A stretch of DNA of 33,461 nt from Arcobacter sp. (GTDB taxonomy: Bacteria; Campylobacterota; Campylobacteria; Campylobacterales; Arcobacteraceae). The notes under the pieces are model-generated. The model saw nothing but the letters and a program-made list of their open reading frames with translations, ran no database searches and was not told the origin of the DNA. Positions 15,688 to 23,125 of this stretch are shown here, one piece after another. Within the stretch, counting starts at the first letter, position 1. The number at the start of each line of letters is the position of its first letter. The position numbers and the translations under genes are program-made. The DNA lies in the NCBI GenBank assembly GCA_002685075.1, contig NYWO01000161.1:1-33461 (forward strand), given 5' to 3'.

Positions 15688-16646
15688 AAACCAATTGCGT
15701 CTCTTACAACTCTCATCTTTTCACTTGCTATTTTAGATGCCTTAGAAGCTCCAAAAGCAAGTATCTCATGTACCTCTTTAGGATTTTCTAAAAGATGTGC
15801 TCTTCTTTCTTCATATGGTGCAAAATGTTCATTTATTTTTTCAAGTAATGATAATTTAAAGTGTCCATATCCTTCACCTGGAGTTTCATATCTTTTTTGT
15901 AAATCTTTTAATTCATTTTCATTCATAAATAATTCAGATAATTTATAAATATTACAATTTTCCCACTGTTTTACTTCCTCAAGTTCTTTAGAATCTGTAA
16001 CTATTCCCATAACCTGTTTTTTAATCTTTTTCTTCGTATTAAACATATCAATTGTATTTCCATAAGATTTAGACATCTTGGCACCATCTGTTCCAGGAAC
16101 TGTTGCTACTTCTTCATCAACTTTTGACTCAGGTAATACAAATAATTCTTGCTTATAAGCATGATTAATAGAAGTTGCAATATCTCTTGTCATTTCAACG
16201 TGTTGAATTTGATCTTTTCCAACAGGAACAATATTTGAGTCAAAAAGTAAAATATCAGCAGCCATTAATACTGGATAAGAAAATAGTCCATGATTTGCTT
16301 GTATACCTCTTGCTGTTTTATCTTTATATGAATGAGCACGTTCAAGTAGTCCCATTGATGTATGATTCGATAAAATCCAGTAAAGTTCTAATACTTCCTT
16401 TACATGATGCTGTACCCAAAATGTTGATTTTTCTGGATCCATTCCTAATGCTAAAAAGTTAACGGCTGCTTCAAAAGTATTTTGTTCTAATAAAGCTTTA
16501 TCTTTAACTGATGTTAGTGCATGATAAGAGGCAATAAATGCAAATAGCTCTCCGTCATTTTGAGATTCAATCATCTTTTTAACCATTCCAAAATAGTTTC
16601 CAATATGAATAGTTCCTGATGGTTGAATACCTGATAAAATTCTCAA
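15681..16646 (-). CDS. trpS: tryptophan--tRNA ligase (TTG start)
   Basis: A 321-residue class I aminoacyl-tRNA synthetase that charges tRNA-Trp. The HIGH-like motif is HIGN at residues 14-17 within SGIQPSGTIHIGNYFG, and KMSKS is at 190-194 within GAKMSKSYGN. The conserved QIQHVEMTRDIA segment lies between them. Length is standard for bacterial TrpRS. The start is TTG at 16646; AAGGA lies upstream at normal spacing and no ATG precedes the conserved N-terminus. No trp codon-rich leader or T-box was seen before it. Confidence 0.96.
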   Translation of the reverse strand: MRILSGIQPSGTIHIGNYFGMVKKMIESQNDGELFAFIASYHALTSVKDKALLEQNTFEAAVNFLALGMDPEKSTFWVQHHVKEVLELYWILSNHTSMGLLERAHSYKDKTARGIQANHGLFSYPVLMAADILLFDSNIVPVGKDQIQHVEMTRDIATSINHAYKQELFVLPESKVDEEVATVPGTDGAKMSKSYGNTIDMFNTKKKIKKQVMGIVTDSKELEEVKQWENCNIYKLSELFMNENELKDLQKRYETPGEGYGHFKLSLLEKINEHFAPYEERRAHLLENPKEVHEILAFGASKASKIASEKMRVVRDAIGLI

Positions 16647-16695
16647 AATTTATTTCCTTGTAATTTTTTTGTAATTATAGCAAAAGTAGCTAAAA

Positions 16696-17979
16696 TTAAT
16701 TATTGTTTATTCTACTATGTAATTTTGAAATTATTAGTTCTAAATGCATAATTAAATCATAATACTCACCCATATAAGAAAGTGGAACCTTTGTCTCTAG
16801 TTTAATCTCATTTTTTAATTCTTCAACTTCTAAAAGTTTATTTTTTAACTCTTCAATTTCTAAACCTTCTAAAGCTAAATCAAGTGCTTGAAGTTCATCA
16901 TACCATCTATATATTTTTGAACGAACACTCCACTTGTAAAGAGGTAAAGTCCCTTTAATTAAAGGTATTAAAAGAGTTAGTAAAGGTATGATTAAAATCT
17001 TTAATCTATCAAGATTGGAAGCTATCCAATAAGGAAAAATTTTCTCTAGCCATGTATCTCCATAGTCAAAGTATCTTTGAGCTTCTTCATTTATATTTAT
17101 AGTGACATTATCTAAATGAGGAAATTGGTTCTCTGCTTCAAAAAGATTTTTCTTATTATGTATATCTTTAATACTTTTTAAAACTAATCTAGTTAACTCT
17201 TCTGAAAAATCATCTCTTGCAACAAGTAAAGCTGTTGTAGCTAAAAGGTTAATATTTTCAGAAGGTACATTTTTATATAAATTAATTGTTCCTTCATAAA
17301 GTTTAATAGGTTCTAAGAAATTATATTTTCTGCTATAAGCTTTTGCTCTTTTTAAACTAAAAAGATTTATATCAGGATTTTCTAATAACTCTTTAATTAC
17401 AGTAGAATCAGGTGAGCTAACTATAAAAATAGCATCAATTTCTCCACTTAAAAGTTTTTCTTTTCCTTCTTGTGTTGAATAATTTAAAATATTTGAATTT
17501 GTATTATCAATATTATTGTCACTTAATATTTTTGATGCTAAATCATTAGTTCCACTTCCTTTTTGCCCTATTGATATTTTCTTTGAAGTTAATTCGACTA
17601 TATAATCCATAGTATATTTTTCATTTTTATAAAATATCCATAAAGGCTCATAATAAGTTGAAGCTAAAGCACTTATTTGTGTTTCTTTTTGATCATAATT
17701 TATACCATTTTGAATAAATGCCATATCAGCTTTTTTATCTTTTATTAATTGAAGATTATCAATTGATCCATTTGATGTAATTATATTTACTTTTACTTTC
17801 TGCTTTTCTAGTATTTGTTTATATATCAGTGCTGTTTTGTAATATTGACCATTTTGTGAACCAGTTGCTATTGTAAACTCTTTTTTTGGAAGAGGTTGTA
17901 TAAACTGAATTGTTATATAAAACGAAGCAATTATAAATACTAAAACTAAAAGTGAAACAAGTAAAACTTTATTTTTCAT
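16696..17979 (-). CDS. membrane-tethered TAXI-family solute-binding protein
   Basis: A 427-residue protein. A hydrophobic segment at residues 4-26 may act as an uncleaved anchor. The TAXI-type binding domain follows (about 33-310), with EFTIATGSQNGQYYKTALIY, ADMAFIQNG and ISIGQKGSGTND, the sequence pattern of TRAP-associated extracytoplasmic immunogenic proteins. A second membrane helix lies at about 326-345, followed by roughly 80 charged residues that look like a helical or coiled-coil cytoplasmic region (EGLEIEELKNKLLEVEELKN). Ordinary TRAP binding proteins are soluble and encoded next to DctM-type permeases; none is present here. A role as a tethered sensor or as part of an orphan complex is inference. 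The ATG at 17979 lies between trpS and a divergent small gene. Confidence 0.75.
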   Translation of the reverse strand: MKNKVLLVSLLVLVFIIASFYITIQFIQPLPKKEFTIATGSQNGQYYKTALIYKQILEKQKVKVNIITSNGSIDNLQLIKDKKADMAFIQNGINYDQKETQISALASTYYEPLWIFYKNEKYTMDYIVELTSKKISIGQKGSGTNDLASKILSDNNIDNTNSNILNYSTQEGKEKLLSGEIDAIFIVSSPDSTVIKELLENPDINLFSLKRAKAYSRKYNFLEPIKLYEGTINLYKNVPSENINLLATTALLVARDDFSEELTRLVLKSIKDIHNKKNLFEAENQFPHLDNVTININEEAQRYFDYGDTWLEKIFPYWIASNLDRLKILIIPLLTLLIPLIKGTLPLYKWSVRSKIYRWYDELQALDLALEGLEIEELKNKLLEVEELKNEIKLETKVPLSYMGEYYDLIMHLELIISKLHSRINNN

Positions 17980-18001
17980 TTGGAATCTTTTTTATTTATA
18001 T

Positions 18002-18007
18002 CTTATA
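18002..18007 (-). promoter_or_regulatory. candidate -10 box for the TAXI gene
   Basis: On the minus strand TTTTGTATAAGATAT contains TATAAG (18007-18002), giving a predicted start near 17995 and a leader of about 15 bases. It is the best match in the divergent intergenic region; no -35 box is evident. Confidence 0.35.
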
Positions 18008-18067
18008 CAAAACTTTATAAAAGTATATATAAGATAGTACTAAAAGCTAATTAAAATATGTTTATGA

Positions 18068-18073
18068 TACAAT
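18068..18073 (+). promoter_or_regulatory. candidate -10 box for the 68-residue gene
   Basis: TACAAT at 18068-18073 predicts a start near 18080. The ribosome binding site AAAGG (18086-18090) then precedes the ATG at 18098 by seven bases. Confidence 0.45.
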
Positions 18074-18097
18074 TCGCGAAAAATTAAAGGATATATT

Positions 18098-18304
18098 ATG
18101 GCAATAGTAAGAGTTGAAAGAGCATGTGGTTGTTTTAGAAATTCAGACTTTGAACAAGTTACTGAATGCGAAACAATTGATGCTGCATTAGAAAAAGCAA
18201 ATGAAATGTGTATAGTTATGAATGAAGAATTTTGTGAGAAACATAGATTTAAAACTGAATATACAGAAGGTGAAGTTCTAATTAAAATGGTAATGAACGG
18301 ATAA
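18098..18304 (+). CDS. small hypothetical protein, 68 residues, cysteine-containing
   Basis: I do not recognise this small cytoplasmic protein. It begins MAIVRVERACGCFRNSDFEQ and has four cysteines (C10, C12, C28 and, after further acidic residues, one near C49), with alternating strands and one helix (TIDAALEKANEMCIVMNEEF). The CGC pair could bind metal or be redox active, but no standard motif is complete. It has a good ribosome binding site (AAAGG, seven bases before ATG) and its own -10 box, which supports it as a real gene. It is followed by serS with its own promoter-like signals. Confidence 0.75.
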   Translation: MAIVRVERACGCFRNSDFEQVTECETIDAALEKANEMCIVMNEEFCEKHRFKTEYTEGEVLIKMVMNG

Positions 18305-18322
18305 TATTCTTCTTTCATCTAA

Positions 18323-18375
18323 TCTCTTTGTAGCAATTTTTAGATATAATGCAAAAAAATATAAATACAAAGAGA
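18323..18375. promoter_or_regulatory. serS promoter region framed by a 10-bp inverted repeat
   Basis: TATAAT at 18345-18350 predicts a start near 18357 for serS. TCTCTTTGTA (18323-18332) and TACAAAGAGA (18366-18375) are perfect complements on either side, and the right arm is also the ribosome binding region of serS (ATG at 18380). It could be an operator, or a hairpin that hides the ribosome site only in RNA reading through from the upstream gene. Confidence 0.45.
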
Positions 18376-18379
18376 AAAG

Positions 18380-19624
18380 ATGATTGATATAAAACTACTA
18401 CAAAAAGATTTTGATACTATGGCTAGCGCTTTAAAAAGAAAAGGTGTAGCTCAAGAAATTTTAGACAACTTAAAATCTATCTCAGAAAATGCAAAGCAAA
18501 AAAGACAAGATATGGAAAATGTTACAGCTGAGCAAAATAAACTTTCACGTGAGTTCGGAAGATATAAAAAAGAGGGCTTAGATATAGCACCGCTTCAAGC
18601 AAATATAAATGAACTTAAAGCTAATAAACAAACTTTAGAAGATGAGGTGAGAGTTTTAGAAGAAGAACTTACTTCAATTGCCCTTGGTGTTCCTAACCTT
18701 CCTGATGATTGTGTTCCAAATGGTGCAGATGAAAATGAAAATGTTATTTTAGACACTATTGGTGAAAAAACAGAGTTTACTTTTGAACCTAAAGAGCATT
18801 GGGATTTAGGTGAAATAGACGGTTCTTTAGACTTTACTAGAGGTGTAAAGTTAGCTAAGTCTAGATTTGTAGCTATGAGAGGTCAAGCGGCAAAGATGGA
18901 AAGAGCATTAATCAACTACATGTTAGATTTTAACTCTAAAAGAGGTTTTGAAGAGTGGTATGTTCCTTTTATGGCAAATAAAAATACACTTCAAGGAACT
19001 GGACAATTACCAAAGTTCGAAGATGACTTATTTAAAATTGATGGTGAAGATTTATATCTTATTCCAACTGCAGAAGTTCAACTTACAAATTTAGTAAATG
19101 ATGAGATTCTATCTTCTGAAGAACTTCCAATGTTACTTACTTCTTATACTCCTTGTTTTAGAAAAGAAGCAGGATCTGCAGGTAGAGATACTAGAGGTCT
19201 TATTAGACAACATCAATTTGATAAAGTTGAAATGGTTGCTATTACTAAACCAGAACAAAGTGAAGAAGTATTTCTTAAAATGGTAGAGTGTGCAAGTGAT
19301 TTATTAACTTCATTAGGATTACCACATCAAAAGATGCAATTATGTACAGGAGACTTAGGTTTTTCTGCGGCAACAACAATTGACTTAGAAGTTTGGTTAC
19401 CTGGACAAAACAAATATAGAGAAATTTCTTCAATTTCAAATACAAGAGATTTCCAAAGCAGACGTGCTAAAATTAGATATAAAGATGGGAAGAAAAATGT
19501 ATTAACTCATACATTAAATGGTTCATCACTTGCAGTTGGAAGAACTTTAGTTGCAATTATGGAAAATTATCAAAATGAAGATGGAAGTGTAAGAATTCCA
19601 GAAGTTTTAAAAAAATATATGTAA
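18380..19624 (+). CDS. serS: serine--tRNA ligase
   Basis: A 414-residue class II synthetase that charges tRNA-Ser and tRNA-Sec. The N-terminal 110 residues form the charged helical-hairpin arm that grips the long variable arm of tRNA-Ser. Motif 2 is [20 protein letters not shown] followed by [10 protein letters not shown], and motif 3 is [20 protein letters not shown] near the end. The family segment [20 protein letters not shown] is also present. Length and ends are standard. A strong intrinsic terminator follows at 19628. Confidence 0.97.
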   Translation: MIDIKLLQKDFDTMASALKRKGVAQEILDNLKSISENAKQKRQDMENVTAEQNKLSREFGRYKKEGLDIAPLQANINELKANKQTLEDEVRVLEEELTSIALGVPNLPDDCVPNGADENENVILDTIGEKTEFTFEPKEHWDLGEIDGSLDFTRGVKLAKSRFVAMRGQAAKMERALINYMLDFNSKRGFEEWYVPFMANKNTLQGTGQLPKFEDDLFKIDGEDLYLIPTAEVQLTNLVNDEILSSEELPMLLTSYTPCFRKEAGSAGRDTRGLIRQHQFDKVEMVAITKPEQSEEVFLKMVECASDLLTSLGLPHQKMQLCTGDLGFSAATTIDLEVWLPGQNKYREISSISNTRDFQSRRAKIRYKDGKKNVLTHTLNGSSLAVGRTLVAIMENYQNEDGSVRIPEVLKKYM

Positions 19625-19627
19625 ATA

Positions 19628-19654
19628 AATTGGCTCTTTTGAGCTAATTTTTTT
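19628..19654 (+). terminator. intrinsic terminator of serS
   Basis: AATTGGCTC (19628-19636) pairs with GAGCTAATT (19641-19649), one G-T pair, loop TTTT, followed by a run of T residues to 19654. It sits four bases after the serS stop. Confidence 0.8.
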
Positions 19655-19671
19655 AATTAAAGATTGGAAAA

Positions 19672-20367
19672 ATGATAAAAAAAATACTAAAAATATTTCT
19701 AGGAGTAATACTCTTATTAATTAAAAAAATATTTGTTAGAAAAAATAGAGTTGCACATAAGATTATGGATGCTCTTGCTAATAAATTCCATTCTACTTTT
19801 ATCTTCACTTCTTTTTTTGTGCTGTACTTCTCTTTATTCAATATCCATATAAAAGCGTATTCTCTTAACACTGTACTTTATATTTTATTATTCCTTCAGT
19901 TTGTTGTAATTATTAGATATTTTAATCCTGAAATGTTAAAAGTAAAACAGTTACAAGCTAAAATAATTACATTAGTTAAAAAAGTATCATTACTTGTATT
20001 TCTTGCAAATTGGGTGTTTGTATCCTTTTTATTCTCTTTATCATTTATTGCTATATTCTTTATAAACTATGGGCTTTATGTTTTTATTATAAATCAAATT
20101 GAAAGACAAAAAGAACATGAAGAGTTTAAAAAACAATTTGGTGAAGGTAATTATTCAAAAAAAGATATAGTTAAAAAACATATAGAAAACTTATTTGAAG
20201 CAAATATAGATGAGAAACAATTAACTAGAAATGAGATAAAAAAACAATATAGATTAATGGCAAAGAAATATCATCCTGATGTTTATGATGGTAAAGATAA
20301 TGATAAATTTGCATCAATTAATTCATCTTATAACTTTCTGTTAGATTTTATAAAACCTAGTCCTTAA
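19672..20367 (+). CDS. membrane-anchored J-domain protein
   Basis: A 231-residue protein with a basic amphipathic N-terminus, about three or four membrane segments between residues 40 and 145, and a C-terminal J-domain. The J-domain reads TRNEIKKQYRLMAKKYHPDV, with the invariant HPD at residues 201-203, and ends with FASINSSYNFLLDF. J-domains stimulate the ATPase of DnaK-type Hsp70, so this protein would recruit DnaK to the membrane. It lacks the Gly/Phe and zinc regions of true DnaJ. The domain order (membrane first, J-domain last) resembles DjlA only loosely. ATG 19672 follows GGAAAA. A strong terminator follows. Confidence 0.8.
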   Translation: MIKKILKIFLGVILLLIKKIFVRKNRVAHKIMDALANKFHSTFIFTSFFVLYFSLFNIHIKAYSLNTVLYILLFLQFVVIIRYFNPEMLKVKQLQAKIITLVKKVSLLVFLANWVFVSFLFSLSFIAIFFINYGLYVFIINQIERQKEHEEFKKQFGEGNYSKKDIVKKHIENLFEANIDEKQLTRNEIKKQYRLMAKKYHPDVYDGKDNDKFASINSSYNFLLDFIKPSP

Positions 20368-20381
20368 AAAGTATGAGCTAA

Positions 20382-20417
20382 AAAAAAAGGATAAGTTATT
20401 TAACTTATCCTTTTTTT
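20382..20417. terminator. strong bidirectional intrinsic terminator
   Basis: AAAAAAAGGATAAGTTA (20382-20398) and its exact complement (20401-20417) form a hairpin ending in a seven-base T-run; the A-run on the other side serves the opposite strand. It lies 15 bases after the J-domain gene. Confidence 0.88.
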
Positions 20418-20530
20418 GTTCGCACACTCTGACTTTATTTATATAAAAAAAGTATTCAATTATATTTAGAAATAAAAATCATTTTAACATTATAAAAATT
20501 TTGATTTTTTACAATAATGAGTAATTAAAA

Positions 20531-20620
20531 GAAGTCTTATCCTGAAAAAAATTTTACAGCTACGTAATTCTTTTACTAAGGAGAGATAATAGATAAAACT
20601 TCTATTGCTGAAAGTATATC
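20531..20620 (+). ncRNA. candidate structured RNA element A of a tandem pair
   Basis: GAAGTCTTATC (20531-20541) pairs with GATAAAACTTC (20592-20602): 10 of 11 positions, with one C-A mismatch. The closed 50-base interior starts CTGAAAAAAATTTTAC and ends AAGGAGAGATAATA. A 3' tail, TATTGCTGAAAGTATATC, follows. Element B repeats this plan with different paired bases. A -10-like TACAAT at 20510-20515 would start transcription near 20522, just before the stem. The strand is assigned from that box and the GGAG-type purine run; the opposite strand is not excluded. Function is unknown. Confidence 0.45.
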
Positions 20621-20711
20621 ATAAAAAATGCTATTTTAATGCTACGTTATCATTTTTTTTCGAAATTTGTAAATTAAAATACTTTTCTGATATTTTCATA
20701 TAAATATAATA

Positions 20712-20800
20712 GAAACTTTACCGTGAAAAATCTTATATTGACTTTTTATATTTTAAAAGGAGGGGAGTGGTAAAGCTTCTTATTATGGTGTAAGTATACT
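20712..20800 (+). ncRNA. candidate structured RNA element B of a tandem pair
   Basis: GAAACTTTACC (20712-20722) pairs with GGTAAAGCTTC (20769-20779): again 10 of 11 positions, with one A-C mismatch. The 46-base interior begins GTGAAAAATC and ends AAAAGGAGGGGAGT, and the tail is TTATTATGGTGTAAGTATAC. These parts match element A in order and spacing. Several stem pairs differ between A and B while both stay paired, which is what a conserved RNA helix would do. TATAAA at 20699-20704 would place a start at about 20711. No intrinsic terminator is evident after it. Confidence 0.45.
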
Positions 20801-20841
20801 AGGAATAAGAAATTATATTAATGATATAAATCAATAATTTT

Positions 20842-21231
20842 CTATTTTATAAATACTTTTGAATCATATAGTTTATTTTTAATTCTTACTTCAAGATAGC
20901 CTTTTTTTACGTTATTATGTTTAAAAGTCATCTCTTGTGCTATTTTTATTTTTTGCTTATTATAAATAGCTATTGATCTTATAAAACTACCTTTTGAGCT
21001 ACCTATTCTTACTTCTGGTATGATATTGTTTAGTTTCCCAAATATTACTATTTTTGAAAAACATGTACCGTTATAATCATCTTTTGTTTTTCGTAAGTGT
21101 TGTATATTTTCACCATTTCCATTTTCATGAAAAATACCAATTGCATGTGCAGTTTTTATTTGTGTTGAGTAAGCATTTGAAGCTGTTAATAATAGAGCTA
21201 GTAAAGTTATAAGAATAAATATGTTTTTCAT
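20842..21231 (-). CDS. small exported hypothetical protein, 129 residues
   Basis: I do not recognise this protein. MKNIFILITLLALLLTASNA is a clear signal peptide with likely cleavage after NAYS, leaving about 107 residues in the periplasm. The mature part is basic, has one cysteine (GTCFSK), and looks strand-rich (FSKIVIFGKLNNIIPEVRIG, KGYLEVRIKNKLYDSKVFIK), as in small beta-sandwich proteins. It follows the nap operon's PAS gene on the same strand after a 66-base gap without a convincing terminator, so it may be transcribed with nap. A link to nitrate respiration is only positional. Confidence 0.65.
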   Translation of the reverse strand: MKNIFILITLLALLLTASNAYSTQIKTAHAIGIFHENGNGENIQHLRKTKDDYNGTCFSKIVIFGKLNNIIPEVRIGSSKGSFIRSIAIYNKQKIKIAQEMTFKHNNVKKGYLEVRIKNKLYDSKVFIK

Positions 21232-21297
21232 AATTATAACTTTACTATATATTTGTGTATTTTTTGTTATTCTGTAGGTGTAAAATCTGGATTTTTA

Positions 21298-21753
21298 CTA
21301 TTTTTTATATTCACTATAACTTATATGACGAACTAGTTCCCCAGAAGTTAATTTTAATTGATCATATTTAACTTGATATTCAACTTTTTTTTCAAAACTC
21401 ATAGGACTTCTAATAGATTTATATTCTACTAATTCCCCATCTTTTAATACTTCTGAAATTTCAGCATAAACCCAATAGTAACCTTGATCTTTACGTAAAT
21501 TTTTTACATAACCAGACCATTTACCTTTTGTTTTTAATTCTTCCCATAAGTCATTAAATACAGCTTTAGGCATATCTGGATGCCTTACTATACTATGTGG
21601 ATTACCAATAAGTTCATTTGCTTCATATCCTGAGATTTGAGCAAAAGTATCATTCACATAAGTTATATTGCCTTTTAAATCTGTTCTTGATACGATTAGT
21701 TCCTCTTGAGGTACTATAGTTTCTAATAAAAAATTACTTGAGTTATATTCCAT
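21298..21753 (-). CDS. PAS-domain protein, Aer/CetB-like redox sensor
   Basis: A 151-residue soluble protein that is essentially one PAS domain. It carries the Aer-type signature: ITYVNDTFAQISGYEANELI, then IVRHPDMPKAVFNDLWEELK, then WSGYVKNLRKDQGYYWVYAE. In Aer and Campylobacter CetB this PAS subtype binds FAD and senses redox or energy state, and signals through a separate or attached receptor. There is no methyl-accepting, kinase or HAMP region here, so it would need a partner. Its ATG lies two bases after the napD stop, with GGAAAATAATT as ribosome site inside napD, so it is the last gene of the nap transcript. This suggests sensing of respiratory redox state tied to nitrate reduction. 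Confidence 0.82.
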   Translation of the reverse strand: MEYNSSNFLLETIVPQEELIVSRTDLKGNITYVNDTFAQISGYEANELIGNPHSIVRHPDMPKAVFNDLWEELKTKGKWSGYVKNLRKDQGYYWVYAEISEVLKDGELVEYKSIRSPMSFEKKVEYQVKYDQLKLTSGELVRHISYSEYKK

Positions 21754-21755
21754 AA

Positions 21756-22142
21756 TTATTTTCCTGTATTATCAAATGTTCTAGCAAAACCTTCTAAATC
21801 TTTTTTCTTTAAATCACCATTGTAAACAATGTCTTTAGGATTTACATCCTGATCATTTAAAACTTTTGGAACCAGGTCTGCGTTATCTAAAACTTCCATG
21901 TGAGAACTTAGTTCATCTTCACTATAAGCCATTTGCATATCTGCACTTGCTACATGAGGAATATTTTCAATAACTTTTAATTTTTTTAGCTCTTCTTCAA
22001 CTCCAGCACCTTCAATTGTAATAATAATTCTTCCTAATTCATCATGCATATGATAATCACAAACATCACAATTTTTTAAAGACTCTACTACTTCATCTAG
22101 GTATTTTGGTAATGTTGATACTACGATACTTGAAACATTCAT
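21756..22142 (-). CDS. napD: nitrate reductase maturation chaperone NapD
   Basis: A 128-residue cytoplasmic protein. The first 80 residues (MNVSSIVVSTLPKYLDEVVE ... IIITIEGAG) form the ferredoxin-like NapD fold that binds the Tat signal peptide of NapA and holds it back until cofactor insertion is complete. NapD is usually about 85-110 residues; here a C-terminal acidic extension of about 40 residues follows, as in other Campylobacterota. It closes the standard part of the nap cluster, 17 bases after napL. Confidence 0.85.
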   Translation of the reverse strand: MNVSSIVVSTLPKYLDEVVESLKNCDVCDYHMHDELGRIIITIEGAGVEEELKKLKVIENIPHVASADMQMAYSEDELSSHMEVLDNADLVPKVLNDQDVNPKDIVYNGDLKKKDLEGFARTFDNTGK

Positions 22143-22159
22143 TTTATAATCCTTTTAAT

Positions 22160-23116
22160 TTAATCAATTTTATAATAATTAACTCTTTTATCATCACTTG
22201 AAACAAAAACTTCTTTTTCATTTATAAATACAATATTTGTAAGTGTTGTATTATTCCCTTTTAGCATATGCAAGTCACTTTGAGTTAGTGTATTAAATAT
22301 TTTAACTTCGTTATTCTCATTACTTGCAATTCCTGCTATTTTTCCACTTGGACTTAGTCCGGCACTATATATTAGAAATGATGTATTTTTATGATAAGCT
22401 GAACTATTTTTACGCTCATAAACAGCAGCTCGTCTATCTTGTCCTGCTGTTAAAATGATATTGTTTTTAATATCAACTTGAAATACATTATCAAGGTTTT
22501 GTTTTGAGAAAACTTTTATTATTTTAGAACTAGCAATATCAACTAATTTTAAATCACCACTTTCATCTGCAATTATTATCTCTTTTTTATCTTCTGTTAA
22601 GGCAAAGTTAGAAAATTTTGATTGAGATAACTGTACTTGATATATCTCTTTATTTGTTTTTAAATCATATAAATACAATTCATTTGATAAAAGAGAGAAT
22701 ATGATTTTATCTTTTGATACAAATTTTGCTCTAGCTATAAACATTCTTTCTTTAGCTGAGATAATCTCTTTAAGTTTAGAGTCTTTATAAATATGAATAG
22801 CTCTTCCACCTTTATTTCCTTGTGAAAGAATAAGTATCATATCGTTTAATACATCAACACTATAAATATTTGAATTTATTTCATCACCCATAAAATCTTT
22901 TATCTTTGGTAATGTAATAGAATCAATTTTTTCTTGTGTAGCAAGATCAAAAATATCTACTTTAGAAGCTTTAGTTGCGACATATAGTTTATTATCATTT
23001 ATTACTATATCAGTAACACCACCACTTGCTAAATAAGTAAAAGAAGGATTTATATCTTTGGCATTTAAAGAACAAAGTAATATGATTAAAAAAAATATAG
23101 GTTTTAAAAAAGTCAT
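22160..23116 (-). CDS. napL: NapL-type periplasmic beta-propeller accessory protein
   Basis: A 318-residue exported protein with signal peptide MTFLKPIFFLIILLCSLNA. The mature part shows repeats of four-stranded blades, such as GVTDIVINDNKLYVATKASK, VDVLNDMILILSQGNKGGRA and NIILTAGQDRRAAVYE, as in WD40-like propellers. In Campylobacterota nap clusters this position (after napB/napF) is held by NapL, an accessory protein of uncertain role required for full nitrate reductase activity. The name rests on position and fold more than on specific motifs. It lies nine bases from napF and 17 from napD. Confidence 0.8.
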   Translation of the reverse strand: MTFLKPIFFLIILLCSLNAKDINPSFTYLASGGVTDIVINDNKLYVATKASKVDIFDLATQEKIDSITLPKIKDFMGDEINSNIYSVDVLNDMILILSQGNKGGRAIHIYKDSKLKEIISAKERMFIARAKFVSKDKIIFSLLSNELYLYDLKTNKEIYQVQLSQSKFSNFALTEDKKEIIIADESGDLKLVDIASSKIIKVFSKQNLDNVFQVDIKNNIILTAGQDRRAAVYERKNSSAYHKNTSFLIYSAGLSPSGKIAGIASNENNEVKIFNTLTQSDLHMLKGNNTTLTNIVFINEKEVFVSSDDKRVNYYKID

Positions 23117-23125
23117 GTTTTCCCT

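Larger units (their letters stand above)
20418..20841. other. gene-free region holding two related structured elements
   Basis: A 424-base interval between converging genes with no credible protein-coding frame. It contains two similar elements, listed separately (20531-20620 and 20712-20800), with AT-rich promoter-like sequence before each: TACAAT at 20510-20515 and TATAAA/TATAAT at 20699-20710. A T-run stands at 20652-20660 between them. The seven-mer GCTACGT occurs at 20559 and 20641. The conservation of pattern rather than codons points to RNA or DNA structure. Confidence 0.55.

Noticed and set aside
20531-20779. attC or integron-type recombination sites, suggested by imperfect palindromes in tandem
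   Set aside because: No GTT-type core sites, no integrase and no cassette genes between the copies.
20531-20800. CRISPR or known metabolite riboswitch
   Set aside because: Only two non-identical copies with unequal interiors and no cas genes; no recognised conserved core of known riboswitch classes, and no downstream gene on the same strand.
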